Assembly (NCBI RefSeq): GCF_028609885.1
Contig: NZ_CP063195.1
Location: forward strand, 310,001 to 374,000
Reading direction: 5' to 3'
DNA: 64,000 bases
DNA from: Corynebacterium jeikeium
GTDB taxonomy: Bacteria > Actinomycetota > Actinomycetes > Mycobacteriales > Mycobacteriaceae
In this document: one piece after another, positions 13,589 through 22,760 of the stretch
Layout of the letters: every line of letters begins with the position of its first letter
Position numbering within the stretch: position 1 is the first letter of the stretch
The notes under the pieces: generated by a model
The model's input: only the letters and a program-made list of their open reading frames with translations
What the model was told of the DNA's origin: nothing
Database searches by the model: none
Translations under genes and position numbers: made by a program

Positions 13589-14131
13589 CTAGTCCGGGTT
13601 GCGCTGCAGGTCGTCGACGAGGGACTCCGCAGCTAGGGAAAGATTTCGCAGGGCGGGCACACCACGGCGTAGTTTAGCGATATCGCGCGCGTCCATCCGG
13701 TCTGTGGCCTTGGTGATGATGAGCGCCCACTCGTCGGTGATGGAGTTCATCATGTCCACGCCCTCATCCGTGAGGTAGAGATCCTGAGCGCGCTTGTCCT
13801 CTGGGTTGGCCTGCCGGCGGATCAGCCCGCCGTTGATGAGGCGGCGCACCGTCGCCGAGACGTTAGAGGCACGGAGGAAGCGCAGGCGTGCAACATCGGA
13901 AACACCGCAGCCCGGGTGCTGGGAAATAAACTGCAGGACCTCGATCTCCGATTGGGAGATTTCCAGCGACTGGTTGGGTCGCTCCATCAGGCGGCGGGTG
14001 GCGGAAAGAAAGTCATACACTGCCGTGGCAATCTCGGAGACGTCGATCTCCGGCAGAATTTCGGGTGCCTTACGGCCGCGTACCGGGGGATGGGAAGGCG
14101 TCTGTGGCGGCTTCTGGGGTGACGGGGTCAT
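13589..14131 (-). CDS. MarR-family transcriptional regulator
   Basis: A 180-residue winged-helix protein. After a Pro-rich N-terminal tail of about 30 residues it shows the MarR core: SQSEIEVLQFISQHPGCGVSDVARL, then the recognition helix region ASNVSATVRRLINGGLIRR and the wing NPEDKRAQDLYLTDEG. MarR proteins are dimeric repressors that often respond to phenolics or lipids. Its target is unknown; the neighbouring convergent ABC exporter is possible. A 14-base palindrome at 14198-14211 upstream of its start may be its own operator. Confidence 0.88.
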   Translation of the reverse strand: MTPSPQKPPQTPSHPPVRGRKAPEILPEIDVSEIATAVYDFLSATRRLMERPNQSLEISQSEIEVLQFISQHPGCGVSDVARLRFLRASNVSATVRRLINGGLIRRQANPEDKRAQDLYLTDEGVDMMNSITDEWALIITKATDRMDARDIAKLRRGVPALRNLSLAAESLVDDLQRNPD

Positions 14132-14197
14132 CGGGCGAAACTTTCTTTTTAGCGTGCGTATGTAAGTAACTTGTGATTCACCCTATATGACGGCAAA

Positions 14198-14211
14198 AGT
14201 GCTATTGCACT
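14198..14211. promoter_or_regulatory. Palindrome upstream of the MarR gene
   Basis: AGTGC-TATT-GCACT lies 67 bases upstream of the MarR start, between that gene and the end of cls. The size and position suit an autoregulatory MarR operator. Further upstream, GCGCAAACCT is repeated directly at 14238-14247 and 14260-14269. Confidence 0.35.
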
Positions 14212-14289
14212 AATCGGCGATAATGAAAACAATGAACGCGCAAACCTCGTGAAAACCTTGCGCAAACCTAGTGCTTTGCCGCAGCTTTC

Positions 14290-15801
14290 TTACTGCAGCG
14301 CACTCGTCAGGCGAGCCACGTTATCCACGTACTGCTTGTGCAGAGGCCGGGTGCTCCACTGTTCGGCGGTCAGCAGCGCGGAGCGCTCCCGGTAGTCGTC
14401 GGTCAGGGAGCGCAGGGCGTCCAGTAGCTCGCCCTTGCCGACCATCAGCGAAATCTCGTAGTTCAGGCCGAAGCTGCGCATATCCATGTTGGAGCTGCCC
14501 ATTACGGCTACCTCGCCGTCGGCAATGGCGAACTTAGAGTGCAGGACCTTCGGATAGGGGTACAGGTACATGTGCACTCCGGCCTTCAGTAGTTCCGAGT
14601 AGTAGGAGGCCTGTGCGTGGCCCACCATCGGCTGATCGGATTTCTCGGAGACATAGAGCTCCACCCGAACTCCCCGATAGCAGGCGGTGGTCACGGCCTC
14701 CATGAGGGACTCGTCGGGGATGAAGTAAGGGCTAATCAGCTTGAGGGTGTGCTTGGCGTGGTGGGCAATGGAGGTGAACAGGCGCAGGTTCGGCTCCGTG
14801 GTGAAGCCGGGCCCAGAGGGCACGATCTGCATGATGTCCGCACCTGTGTCTTCGTTGTTGGTATCCAGCCGCTGTTTGACGTCCGTTGGGTTGATGAGGT
14901 CCAGTTCCTCGTTTGTTTCGGTGTACCAGTCCACGGCGAATACTGAGTTGATGGTGGTGACGATCGGCCCGGTCAGTTCCGCCATCACGTCCACCCATTC
15001 GCGGCCGATCTTGTGGTTCTTCGCCTTCTGGTACGGGGCCTCAATCATGTTCTGCGAGCCCATGAAAGCCACCCGGCCGTCGACGACTACCAGCTTGCGG
15101 TGGTTGCGCAGATCGGGGCGGCGGAAGCGCCACTTGAAGGGTTGCAGGGGCAGCATGACCTGCCAGTCCACTCCCATGGCCTTCAGCTTCTTGCCCAGCT
15201 TTTTGTTGCCCTTGTACTTGTGCGCGCCGATGTGATCCCACAGCACGCGCACGGTCACTCCCCGTTGCGCTGCTCGTCCGAGCGCTTCGAAAAAGGGGTT
15301 GGTCGTATCGTCCCAGGCCATGATGTAAATTTCGACGTTCACGTAGTCTTCGGCCGAGTCCACTGCACGGGCCATCGCGGCAATAGATTCTTCGTAGTCC
15401 GAATGCAGGGCTTGCATGGTGCCGTTCACGGCGGGCAGTGCCGTGAGTTCCCGGTTGAGCCGCACCAAGGAACGCAGCTCGTCGCTGAGCTCGCTGCCCT
15501 CGGGAACGTCAGGCTCGTCAGCACTCATCGTGCGGATCAGCTCATTCGCCTGATTCTGAATGCGGTGGCGCCGTCGGTTGATCGCTGGGGATCCCATCAG
15601 CAGGAATAGGAAGATGCCGATAAAGGGGATCAGGAAGATGGCCAGCAGCCAGGCCATGGCGGACGTTGGGCGTCGTTCCTTAGGAACCCAGCCCAGCGCA
15701 AAGATTTTCAGCGCGTAGTCCAGAACAACCAGCGTGACCTGCCACCACTGCAGGTCGTCGGTGAACTCGCTAAACAGGCCGAGGAGGTCGGGGAAGGGCA
15801 T
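14290..15801 (-). CDS. cls: Cardiolipin synthase (phospholipase D family)
   Basis: Membrane-bound enzyme joining two phosphatidylglycerol molecules into cardiolipin. The 503 residues begin with two hydrophobic segments (TLVVLDYALKIFALGWV; AWLLAIFLIPFIGIFLFLLMG), then carry two HKD motifs: HRKLVVVDGRVAFMGSQN and HSKFAIADGEVAVMGSSN. This is the bacterial Cls length and layout. It follows xthA by 3 bases and ends the def-GNAT-xthA-cls operon. Corynebacteria usually make cardiolipin by a CDP-alcohol transferase, so this PLD-type enzyme could have a second role; that is inference. Confidence 0.92.
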   Translation of the reverse strand: MPFPDLLGLFSEFTDDLQWWQVTLVVLDYALKIFALGWVPKERRPTSAMAWLLAIFLIPFIGIFLFLLMGSPAINRRRHRIQNQANELIRTMSADEPDVPEGSELSDELRSLVRLNRELTALPAVNGTMQALHSDYEESIAAMARAVDSAEDYVNVEIYIMAWDDTTNPFFEALGRAAQRGVTVRVLWDHIGAHKYKGNKKLGKKLKAMGVDWQVMLPLQPFKWRFRRPDLRNHRKLVVVDGRVAFMGSQNMIEAPYQKAKNHKIGREWVDVMAELTGPIVTTINSVFAVDWYTETNEELDLINPTDVKQRLDTNNEDTGADIMQIVPSGPGFTTEPNLRLFTSIAHHAKHTLKLISPYFIPDESLMEAVTTACYRGVRVELYVSEKSDQPMVGHAQASYYSELLKAGVHMYLYPYPKVLHSKFAIADGEVAVMGSSNMDMRSFGLNYEISLMVGKGELLDALRSLTDDYRERSALLTAEQWSTRPLHKQYVDNVARLTSALQ

Positions 15802-15804
15802 AGC

Positions 15805-16605
15805 TTAGTCCTCGCCATCCACGTTGTAGTCCACGATCACTGGCGCGTGATCGGAGGCGCCCTTGCCCTTGCGCTCGTCGCGGTCCACACGTGCGGCGGT
15901 AGGCGTGATGCCGCGGGCATATTGCAGGTCAATGCGCATGCCTTCGCCCTTTTGGAATCGCATGGCCTGGTAATCCCAGTAGGTGTACTCGTCGGCGATC
16001 AGGTCCGTCGCAGCGGAGAGTCCCGCGTCCTCCAGAGCGCGCAGCCGAGCGCGCTCGTTGGGTGTCACGTGCGTGCGGCCGTCGAAGTAGCTGCGATCCC
16101 ACACGTCCTCGTCGCGCGGGGCGATGTTGTAGTCGCCGACCAGGCACAGCTTTTCACTGCTCTTTCTTTGGGACGCCCCTACGCCCGAACCCGCCGCATA
16201 CGCAGCGAGGGCGTCCAGCCACCGCAGCTTGTAGGAGTAGTGCGGGTCCGCGATCTCGCGGCCGTTTGGAACGTACAGGCTCCATACCTCCACGCCTCCG
16301 CAGATGGCGCCGATCGCGCGGGCCTCCAGAGCTTGTTCGGCGTCCAGATCCTTGTTGAATCCGGGCTGGCCGAAGTCGGTCTGGACGTCCGTAAGCCCCA
16401 CGCGCGACAGAATGGCCACGCCGTTGAAGCTGTGCAGCCCGAAGTGGGCCTGCTCGTAGCCTGTGTCAGTGAAGTCGGGGAACTGCTTGTCCGTGCATTT
16501 GGTCTCCTGCAAGCACAGCACGTCCACGTCGCTGCGCTGCAGAAACTCGCGCACCCGATCCTCACGGGTGCGTACGGAATTAATGTTCCAGGTCGCGATG
16601 CGCAT
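15805..16605 (-). CDS. xthA: Exodeoxyribonuclease III
   Basis: AP endonuclease / 3'-5' exonuclease of base-excision repair. The 266 residues open with MRIATWNINSVRTREDRV and carry LCLQETK (catalytic Glu), SLYVPNGRE, LVGDYNIAPRDEDVWD and the C-terminal SDHAPVIVDY with the catalytic Asp-His. All ExoIII signatures are present. It lies 11 bases after the GNAT stop and 3 bases before cls, within one minus-strand operon, a neighbourhood (def, GNAT, xthA) shared with mycobacteria. Confidence 0.95.
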   Translation of the reverse strand: MRIATWNINSVRTREDRVREFLQRSDVDVLCLQETKCTDKQFPDFTDTGYEQAHFGLHSFNGVAILSRVGLTDVQTDFGQPGFNKDLDAEQALEARAIGAICGGVEVWSLYVPNGREIADPHYSYKLRWLDALAAYAAGSGVGASQRKSSEKLCLVGDYNIAPRDEDVWDRSYFDGRTHVTPNERARLRALEDAGLSAATDLIADEYTYWDYQAMRFQKGEGMRIDLQYARGITPTAARVDRDERKGKGASDHAPVIVDYNVDGED

Positions 16606-16616
16606 GGTTAAGCATT

Positions 16617-17648
16617 CTAGCGCGTGCGCAGACTACGGCTGCGGTGGTGCTCACTGAATCCAAGCTTGTGGTACAGCGCTTTTCCAGCGGTGTTGGAATC
16701 GATAACGTCCAGGTAGGCGCGCTCGGCGCCGTTGTCCGCGCCCCAGCTGAGTAGGTGCTGGCACAGGAGGGTGCCCAGCCCGCGGCGGCGAAATTCCGGG
16801 GCGACCGCCACGGCGGAATAGCCCAGCCAGCCGTCAGTGATGGTGGCGCGGGTGATGGCCGCGAGTTGACCGTCGACCATGAGGCGGGCGAAGCCGAGCT
16901 GGCCGTCGATGCGGTGGCACAGCAGATCCAAGGCCTTTTTGGGCAGAGGTTGGCCGCGGAATTTGTACATGGACAACCAGTCGGCATCCGGGGTGTCGTC
17001 GACGGTCAGCTCGATCTGCGCGTCGGCCAAGGAGGGGGCCAGAGTTTGGCTTTCCGTCGGGGTGCCAAGCTCCTTGCTCATCACCAGAATCTCCGGACCG
17101 CGTACACCCGGCAGATGCTCGGCAGGGCGGCCGATTCGGTCGGGGATCATCAGCTGGCACGGCAGGTCGTGGGAGCGGTAGAACTCCTCCAGTTGCGCCA
17201 GCGGGACCTCCTGCAATCCGGCGCTTGGACCGATGGGTACGGCGGAGTTGCTGCGTTCGGTGATGCCATCGCCCGCGCGCGCCAGCCACCCGCCGATCAT
17301 CTGGTTATCGATGCCGGGGAAAGCTGCAGCCTTGGCGGCCTCGAGGGTCCGAATGTCGCTATTGCGTACTGGTTTCGCACTGAGGGTTTTTAGCACCACT
17401 ACATCCTCGTCGGCGATCACCACGTCTTCTACCTGCAGCGGATTTGTGCTGCGCAGTACGCCGATCGCGTCGGTGACGGCGCCGGTCGCGCCGTTGGAGG
17501 CGGCATCACTCGGCACACGGTAGCGCACGACCACTCGCGTGCCCGGGCGGATACTCACGGGGTCGGTGCGGCGGCTGATGGGGAAACCGAAGCCCTCCAC
17601 ATACCGCGCACCTGCGTGGGCGGCGGAGAACGTCGTGTCTTTATTCAT
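16617..17648 (-). CDS. GNAT-family N-acetyltransferase with N-terminal extra domain
   Basis: The C-terminal 140 residues are a GNAT acetyltransferase: [20 protein letters not shown] is the acetyl-CoA binding motif, followed by AERAYLDV and [14 protein letters not shown]. The first 90 residues ([28 protein letters not shown]) form a small beta-rich domain of the kind found in actinobacterial GNAT proteins next to def. Substrate unknown. The start overlaps the end of def by 8 bases, so it may act on N-termini after deformylation; that link is inferred from position only. Confidence 0.85.
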   Translation of the reverse strand: MNKDTTFSAAHAGARYVEGFGFPISRRTDPVSIRPGTRVVVRYRVPSDAASNGATGAVTDAIGVLRSTNPLQVEDVVIADEDVVVLKTLSAKPVRNSDIRTLEAAKAAAFPGIDNQMIGGWLARAGDGITERSNSAVPIGPSAGLQEVPLAQLEEFYRSHDLPCQLMIPDRIGRPAEHLPGVRGPEILVMSKELGTPTESQTLAPSLADAQIELTVDDTPDADWLSMYKFRGQPLPKKALDLLCHRIDGQLGFARLMVDGQLAAITRATITDGWLGYSAVAVAPEFRRRGLGTLLCQHLLSWGADNGAERAYLDVIDSNTAGKALYHKLGFSEHHRSRSLRTR

Positions 17649-18222
17649 GCCCGAAAGGATCCTCGTCCACGCCGGGAGTCCAGGTGTTTCCGGCGTGGTC
17701 CCAGCCCTCGGCCTTGACAGCCTTCTTGGACTTGCGCTTCCACCGGCCGATCAGAGTGTCGATGTAAAGGAAGCCGTCCAGGTGGCCGACCTCGTGCTGC
17801 AGGCAGCGGGCGAAGAAGCCGGTGCCCTCGACGGTGACCTCCTCACCGTTTTCGTCCAGGCCGGTGACTCGCGCCCAGTCCGCGCGGCCGGTGGGGAAGG
17901 AGTAGCCGGGGACGGAGAGGCAGCCCTCCTCGTCTTCCTCTTCGTCCGGCATGGTCTCTGGGATCTCGCTGGTCTCCAGGACGGGGTTGATCACGCAGCC
18001 GCGGCGCATCTCGCCGCGCTCGGTATCGGGGCAGTCGTAGACGAAGAATCGTTTGTTCACGCCCACCTGGTTGGCTGCCAGTCCCACGCCGTTGGCAGCA
18101 GAGAGCGTTTCGTACATATCCGCGATCAGCGGGGCGAGGTCGGGAATCTCGCTGGGGTCCACCTTGGTGGTGGGGTTGTGCAGTACAGGGTCGCCACAGA
18201 TGACGATAGGCATGATGGTCAT
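17641..18222 (-). CDS. def: Peptide deformylase
   Basis: Removes the formyl group from the N-terminal methionine of new proteins. Conserved motifs appear in order: [19 protein letters not shown] with the metal Cys, and QHEVGHLDG with the HExxH metal site. An acidic insertion ([12 protein letters not shown]) precedes motif 2. The frame is open to 18273, but the ATG at 18222 ([15 protein letters not shown]) is chosen because a TAGACT box at 18230-18235 ends exactly 7 bases upstream, consistent with a leaderless start; a second ATG lies at 18213. First gene of a four-gene operon. Confidence 0.93.
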   Translation of the reverse strand: MTIMPIVICGDPVLHNPTTKVDPSEIPDLAPLIADMYETLSAANGVGLAANQVGVNKRFFVYDCPDTERGEMRRGCVINPVLETSEIPETMPDEEEDEEGCLSVPGYSFPTGRADWARVTGLDENGEEVTVEGTGFFARCLQHEVGHLDGFLYIDTLIGRWKRKSKKAVKAEGWDHAGNTWTPGVDEDPFGHE

Positions 18223-18229
18223 AACAGAC

Positions 18230-18239
18230 AGTCTAGAAT
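18230..18239. promoter_or_regulatory. Overlapping divergent -10 boxes for def and the DUF3263 gene
   Basis: TAGACT read on the minus strand (18230-18235) and TAGAAT on the plus strand (18234-18239) share two base pairs within the palindrome CTAGAATCTAG. Each ends 7 or 8 bases from its own ATG (18222 minus, 18248 plus), so both transcripts would be leaderless and the two promoters mutually exclusive. Confidence 0.6.
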
Positions 18240-18247
18240 CTAGTTCC

Positions 18248-18460
18248 ATGTTGTCAGACCGAGAGATCGCCATTTTGGAGTTCGAGCGCCGTTGGTGGCT
18301 GGATACTAGCGCGAAGAACGAGCATATTCGTGGCGAGTTTGGGGTTGATCCGGTCCGCTATTTTCAGCAGCTCAATCGTTTGATCGAGCGCCCAGAGGCG
18401 CTGGACTTCGACCCTGTTTTGGTGCGTATGTTGCTGCGTCGTAGAGATGAAGAGCTCTGA
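18248..18460 (+). CDS. DUF3263 family protein
   Basis: A 70-residue cytosolic protein, all helical in appearance, with the family opening [16 protein letters not shown] and the [14 protein letters not shown] core. DUF3263 proteins are actinobacterial, next to def and a LytR_C gene, and look like small DNA-binding helix-turn-helix proteins; the function is not known to me. The ATG at 18248 is the natural start: it lies 8 bases after a TAGAAT box and the family begins here. It is divergent from def with only 25 bases between start codons. Confidence 0.88.
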   Translation: MLSDREIAILEFERRWWLDTSAKNEHIRGEFGVDPVRYFQQLNRLIERPEALDFDPVLVRMLLRRRDEEL

Positions 18461-18511
18461 CGAAGAATAAGGCACAGCGCGTGTCAAGCTTGTTACTAAT
18501 GTTGCAGAAGT

Positions 18512-18517
18512 TAAAAT
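18512..18517 (+). promoter_or_regulatory. -10 box of the LytR_C gene
   Basis: TAAAAT ends 7 bases before the GTG at 18525, with TTGTTA at 18490-18495 as a possible -35 (16-base spacer). The arrangement predicts a leaderless transcript. Confidence 0.5.
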
Positions 18518-18524
18518 CTGTGGC

Positions 18525-19220
18525 GTGACTGAACCCAATCGACCACGCCATGCACTCGACGACGACACGGACAACGAGAACCTGGGCCTCCCGCTGCGCG
18601 GCCTGGCCATGATTCTGATTGCCGTAGCCGTTCTGCTGATCGGCTGGGGTGTATTCTCCCTGACCGGGAAGGATTCCGACGAGTCCTCTCAGGCCAGCCA
18701 GACCCAACAGGCCCAGCAGACCCAGGGGCAGCAAGGTCAGCAGCCTTCTGCTTCCAATGAACAAGACAAGGGCACGGCGATCGATGATGCCGAGCAACCG
18801 AAGCCGGAAGACGGGCGCGACACTCCGGAAGGTGATCGTACCGACGCTGGTCGCGAGGGTGACGCTGCAGCGGCGGAAGGTGGCGTCAAAAAAGAAGACA
18901 CCTACGTAGCCGTCCTCAACAACAGCCCCATCGCCGGGCTCGCCGGCGACGTTGCCAACAAGATGCGCGACCAGCAGTGGAACAAGACCGGTGTGGGTAA
19001 CCTACCGGACGAGTCTGGTGTCTTCCCGACGTCTGTAGTGCTCTACTCGAAGGGTAATGACGCCGAGCGTCAGCTGGCCGAGCAGCTCGCCAAGGACCTG
19101 GGGATCCAAGCACGCGAGCGTGACGAGGCTACCGACCGGGCCATCGAAGGCGTAGAGATGCTGGAGGGGGAGCGCCCCGCGGGTGTCGTTGTTGTGACAA
19201 CAAATGACATGCCCCGCTAA
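18525..19220 (+). CDS. LytR C-terminal domain membrane protein
   Basis: The 231 residues have a short cytosolic N-terminus, one membrane helix (AMILIAVAVLLIGWGVFSL, about 29-47), a long Gln/Glu/Asp-rich linker (about 50-125) and a C-terminal LytR_C domain (TYVAVLNNSPIAGLAGDVAN to VVVVTTND). LytR_C domains occur in envelope proteins and bind an unknown cell-wall ligand. The protein is therefore anchored in the membrane with its domain outside. The location beside DUF3263 and def matches the mycobacterial homologue region. Start GTG follows a -10 box by 7 bases. Confidence 0.85.
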   Translation: MTEPNRPRHALDDDTDNENLGLPLRGLAMILIAVAVLLIGWGVFSLTGKDSDESSQASQTQQAQQTQGQQGQQPSASNEQDKGTAIDDAEQPKPEDGRDTPEGDRTDAGREGDAAAAEGGVKKEDTYVAVLNNSPIAGLAGDVANKMRDQQWNKTGVGNLPDESGVFPTSVVLYSKGNDAERQLAEQLAKDLGIQARERDEATDRAIEGVEMLEGERPAGVVVVTTNDMPR

Positions 19221-19270
19221 AGTAAAAGCGTTCTTCTAACTTCTGTCTACATATCTTCTAAGGGGCCACA

Positions 19271-20449
19271 ATGGACTTCCCGGGTTCCGCACCTTCCGTC
19301 GGTATTGAGTGGGAAGTCGCGCTCGTCGACCCCGAAACCCGCGACCTGGTCCCACGCGCCGCTGAACTGATAGCGCGGATGGACGAGGTACACCCCGGCC
19401 ACAAGGTCGTCCGCGAATTCCTGGCCAACACCGTGGAAATGGTCTCCAGCGTGCACGACACGATCCCGGAGGCGGTCGAGGACCTGCACGTCCAGGCGAA
19501 GCAACTAATGGAATGCGCGGATGACATCGGCGTGAACCTGTTTTCTGCGGGCACGCATCCTTTCGCGCACTGGGGGGATCAGAAGCTCAGCGAAAAGGGC
19601 AGCTACCAGGAGATCATTGAGCGCACCCAGTACTGGGGGCGCCAGATGCTGATTTGGGGAATCCACGTGCACGTGGGGGTGGGCTCCAAGGAAAAAGTGT
19701 GGCCCATCATCAATGCGTTGATGACGCACTACCCGCACATCCTGGCCATGTCCGCCAGCTCGCCCGCCTGGGAAGGGCTGGATACCGGCTACTCCTCCAA
19801 CCGCACCCTGCTGTACCAGCAGCTGCCCACCGCGGGCATGCCTTACCAGTTTGAAAACTGGGAACAGTGGGAGGAGTTCAACCGGGATCAGGACCTATCG
19901 GGAGTGATTAACCACACCGGATCCATGCACTTCGACGTGCGCCCGACAAAGTACGGCACGGTGGAAACCCGTTTTGCGGACGCCACGATGGAGCTGTGGG
20001 AGCTTGCCGCCATCGCCGCCTATACCCACTGCCTAGTGGTGTACTTCGAGCGCCGCCTGGACGCCGGTCACGAGCTGCCGACCCTGCAGCCCTGGCATGT
20101 CGCGGAAAACAAGTGGCGCGCGGCCCGCTACGGCCTGGACGCACTGATTATTACCGACCGGGAGACCAACGAGGCGCTGGTCACGGACGAGCTGGACGCC
20201 TGGGTAGATAGGCTCGCTCCGCTGTCCGAGGAGCTGGGCTGTGCGGCAGAGCTGCAGGATGTGCGCAAACTGATTGCCCGTGGTGGGGATTACGCTCTGC
20301 AGCGCGCCGCGGCTCGCAAGCACGGCGCAGCACCGGAACCCGGCACCCGCACACGTGGAGACGATGGGGTAGAGGGCGGCTTCACGCAGCCGGAGGCGTG
20401 GATCGCCGCAGTGGACCTGACTGTCGATTCCCTGCGGAAGTCGCTGTAG
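19271..20449 (+). CDS. Carboxylate-amine ligase (GCS2 / YbdK family)
   Basis: A 392-residue member of the glutamate-cysteine ligase type 2 family. It has [20 protein letters not shown] at the N-terminus, [15 protein letters not shown], a central [21 protein letters not shown] and [16 protein letters not shown]. Such proteins form an amide between the gamma-carboxyl of glutamate and an amine; E. coli YbdK has weak gamma-glutamylcysteine synthetase activity. The same gene sits near groEL2 in mycobacteria. Corynebacteria use mycothiol, so glutathione synthesis is unlikely; the real amine is unknown. Confidence 0.85.
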   Translation: MDFPGSAPSVGIEWEVALVDPETRDLVPRAAELIARMDEVHPGHKVVREFLANTVEMVSSVHDTIPEAVEDLHVQAKQLMECADDIGVNLFSAGTHPFAHWGDQKLSEKGSYQEIIERTQYWGRQMLIWGIHVHVGVGSKEKVWPIINALMTHYPHILAMSASSPAWEGLDTGYSSNRTLLYQQLPTAGMPYQFENWEQWEEFNRDQDLSGVINHTGSMHFDVRPTKYGTVETRFADATMELWELAAIAAYTHCLVVYFERRLDAGHELPTLQPWHVAENKWRAARYGLDALIITDRETNEALVTDELDAWVDRLAPLSEELGCAAELQDVRKLIARGGDYALQRAAARKHGAAPEPGTRTRGDDGVEGGFTQPEAWIAAVDLTVDSLRKSL

Positions 20450-20459
20450 CTTCGCGCTC

Positions 20460-21080
20460 CTAGAAGTGCAGGCGGGCAGCTGCGTTGCACAGGGCGTTAG
20501 CGATGGAGGTATCGCGGTCCGCGCCGAAGCCAACTGCCCACACGCGCTTGGACTTGTGTACCGCGTAGATGAAGGTAACGGTGGCCTCGAAGATGTCGTA
20601 CTGGTGGAACTCCACGACCTCCACGGGGAAGCCGTGGTCGGCCAGGATCTCCGTCATGGCAGAGGAAGCACCCATTGCGGTGATCTCCACACGGGTGGAC
20701 TGCCCATCGGCGCGCAGGCCGCTGACCTGCATGTCGAAGTCGTGGCGCCCCAACGAACGGCGAGTTGCCTTCAGGTAATCCACGCGGATCGCGCCGGGGG
20801 CATAGGTGCGGATGAACTTTTTCCACTCCATGCCGCGTGCTTCCTGGCGCATGCCCACTGGCAGGCGCTGGCCAAAGCGGGCGCGGAAAGGATCCTCTGC
20901 GAAGGTGCGGGTGCGCTGGCGGCGCTTCTCAATGCGGGTGTGCGCCGGCTCGCTGTAGGTCTTCGCGGTGGATCGGCGACCGCTGGGGAGCGGGGTGTAT
21001 ACAGGCGCGTCTAGATTCAGGTCCTGGTCCGAGCTGGCGAAGCGGATCAAGGTTGTGGTGTTCGTAGAGGAAACGTTCAT
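20460..21080 (-). CDS. Stand-alone LeuA-type regulatory (dimerisation) domain protein
   Basis: No catalytic TIM barrel is present. Residues about 110-206 match the C-terminal allosteric domain of 2-isopropylmalate synthase: STRVEITAMGASSAMTEIL, FPVEVVEFHQYDIFEATVT and VWAVGFGADRDTSIANAL, where leucine binds in LeuA. The N-terminal 100 residues are basic and include a strip (RRSTAKTYSEPAHTRIEKRR) of unclear fold. It might sense leucine or a related acid, or pair with a LeuA/CimA enzyme encoded elsewhere. A strong hairpin lies in the leader (21118-21142). Identification rests on motif resemblance. Confidence 0.7.
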   Translation of the reverse strand: MNVSSTNTTTLIRFASSDQDLNLDAPVYTPLPSGRRSTAKTYSEPAHTRIEKRRQRTRTFAEDPFRARFGQRLPVGMRQEARGMEWKKFIRTYAPGAIRVDYLKATRRSLGRHDFDMQVSGLRADGQSTRVEITAMGASSAMTEILADHGFPVEVVEFHQYDIFEATVTFIYAVHKSKRVWAVGFGADRDTSIANALCNAAARLHF

Positions 21081-21117
21081 GGTGACTCGATTTTCTGGAA
21101 CAAGATCTAGTTGGCTG

Positions 21118-21142
21118 TAGGCACCCGCCGAACGGGTGCCTA
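21118..21142 (-). other. Leader hairpin of the LeuA-domain gene
   Basis: TAGGCACCCG and CGGGTGCCTA form a perfect 10-bp stem with a 5-base loop, 37 bases upstream of the start codon. In the direction of the gene the T-run lies before the stem, not after it, so it is not a simple terminator. A leader or attenuator role is possible. A second partial copy, GGTACCC, lies just upstream. Confidence 0.5.
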
Positions 21143-21219
21143 AAAAATATTGGGTACCTATATAAAGTACTGCTAGTTAGATAATGTAATCCGTCTCACT
21201 CTGAGAATCAAACTGTTGC

Positions 21220-22665
21220 TTATTTCTCATTATGTGAGATTTTGGGCGCCTGGCTGTGCGCCTCGGCGGTGCGCAACAGGAACAGTAGCTCTGCCGTCGC
21301 GATGGCCTCGATCTCATCCGGATCTACGGATTCGTCCGCGGAGTGGATGGCGCACTTCGGCTCCTCGATGCCGTATAGCGCGAGCTCCGCCTGCGGGTAC
21401 GCACCCAGCAGCTTGTTCGTTAGTGGGATTGACCCGCCGGAGGCGACCTCCATTGTCTCCTTGCCGTACACCTCGCCCAGCGCCTCGCCGAGCCGCTGCA
21501 GTGCCGGGCCGGAGGTATCCGCCTGGAATGCCTCTGCCAAGGAGCCGCGTTCGATCTCCACTAGTGCGTTTGTCTTCTGGCTTTCCAGGTGCTTGACCAG
21601 CAGATCCTGGCACTCCTGCGGCTCGCGTCCCGGCGGTACTCGCAGGCTCACCACGGCCGCGGCGGTCGCGGGCACGGAGTTCACCGAGTCCGCCACCGAC
21701 AGCGCATCCAGGCCTGTGATCGTAATCGATGGGTTCATCACCGTCAGGTCGTTCGGCTGCCATTCGCCGGCTCCGTATAGCTCCACGCCGTCGGTTACTC
21801 CGGCGTTGTCGCGGAATTCCTGTTCTGTTGGTCCGACGCCACCCCAGCGCTCCTTGGGCTCCAACCCCGGGACGGCCACTAGGCCGTTTTCGTCATGGAG
21901 AGTGGAAAGGAGTTGCACTAGCTCAACCAGGGCATCCGGTGCCGAGCCACCGAACTGGCCGGAGTGCATCGGCTGCGCCAACGTGCGGGTGCGCACCGTG
22001 ACCGGCGCGGAGCCGCGCAGCGCGGTGCACAGGCTCGGCTCACCCAGGGCGTCATTGCCGGAGTCGGCAATAAGGAAGGTGTCGGCCGCGAAGAGCTCCG
22101 GCTTTTCGGCTAGCAGGTCCTCCAGGCCATATCCGCCGCGTTCCTCCGAGCCTTCGACGACGATCCGGATGCCGAGGTTCTTGGCGGCGGGGAAGTGGGC
22201 GTCCGAAAGGATAGAAAGAGCACGCAGCACAGCAACGTGCATGGCGACGTGACCCTTGCAGTCGGCGGTACCGCGGCCGTACCAGCGGCCATCGCGTTCG
22301 GTAAGGGTCCAGGGGTCATTGGTCCACGCCTCGATGTCGCCGGCGGGCTGCACATCGAAGTGGGAGTACAGAAGGATGGTTGGGTAGCCCTCAGCGGGCT
22401 CGCGCAGACCGATGACGGAGGTGGAGCCGTCGGTGGTGACGTGACCTTCGACGGGGATGCCCACGCTGGTGAATGCGTCGATGACCCACTGCGCGGCAGC
22501 GGCATTGGCATCTTCCAGGCCCGGGGTGGAGTGGACCGACTCGAAGGAGACCAGGGTGGTGAGGTCTTCCTTCAGTTGTGGCATCTGCTCCGCGATGGCG
22601 GCGCGGGCTAGGTCTAGCTGTGAGGTGTTGGATTCACGGTTGGATTCACTGTTGGTATCGCTCAT
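21220..22665 (-). CDS. M20 family dipeptidase/metallopeptidase
   Basis: Zinc peptidase of the M20A/F type, cleaving dipeptides or N-acyl amino acids in the cytosol. Of 481 residues, His102 and Asp104 lie in LLYSHFDVQPAGD, the bridging Asp135 in GRGTADCKGH, the catalytic Glu pair near 174-175 in EGSEERGGYG, then ADSGN and a C-terminal HSADESVD with the last His ligand. Length is normal for dipeptidases of this family. No signal peptide. It is transcribed toward the LeuA-domain gene, 139 bases apart. Substrate unknown. Confidence 0.9.
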   Translation of the reverse strand: MSDTNSESNRESNTSQLDLARAAIAEQMPQLKEDLTTLVSFESVHSTPGLEDANAAAAQWVIDAFTSVGIPVEGHVTTDGSTSVIGLREPAEGYPTILLYSHFDVQPAGDIEAWTNDPWTLTERDGRWYGRGTADCKGHVAMHVAVLRALSILSDAHFPAAKNLGIRIVVEGSEERGGYGLEDLLAEKPELFAADTFLIADSGNDALGEPSLCTALRGSAPVTVRTRTLAQPMHSGQFGGSAPDALVELVQLLSTLHDENGLVAVPGLEPKERWGGVGPTEQEFRDNAGVTDGVELYGAGEWQPNDLTVMNPSITITGLDALSVADSVNSVPATAAAVVSLRVPPGREPQECQDLLVKHLESQKTNALVEIERGSLAEAFQADTSGPALQRLGEALGEVYGKETMEVASGGSIPLTNKLLGAYPQAELALYGIEEPKCAIHSADESVDPDEIEAIATAELLFLLRTAEAHSQAPKISHNEK

Positions 22666-22725
22666 AGCTAACTACTGTAGCGATCGGACGAGACAGCCGA
22701 TATAGCCGATATGCATGCACGGCAC

Positions 22726-22752
22726 CTTGCAGTCGATGGGGGAGAGTGCTAA
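22726..22752. promoter_or_regulatory. CIRCE-like HrcA operator 1 upstream of groEL2
   Basis: The right arm GAGTGCTAA (22744-22752) is a perfect match to the CIRCE consensus; the left arm at 22726-22734 (CTTGCAGTC) matches 6 of 9 positions, with the canonical 9-base spacer. CIRCE is the binding site of the heat-shock repressor HrcA. Confidence 0.6.
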
Positions 22753-22760
22753 AAACGGGA

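Noticed and set aside
21118..21142. Hairpin read as an intrinsic terminator of the M20 peptidase gene
   Set aside because: In that gene's direction the T-run precedes the stem; on the other strand A follows. It lacks the stem-then-T order.
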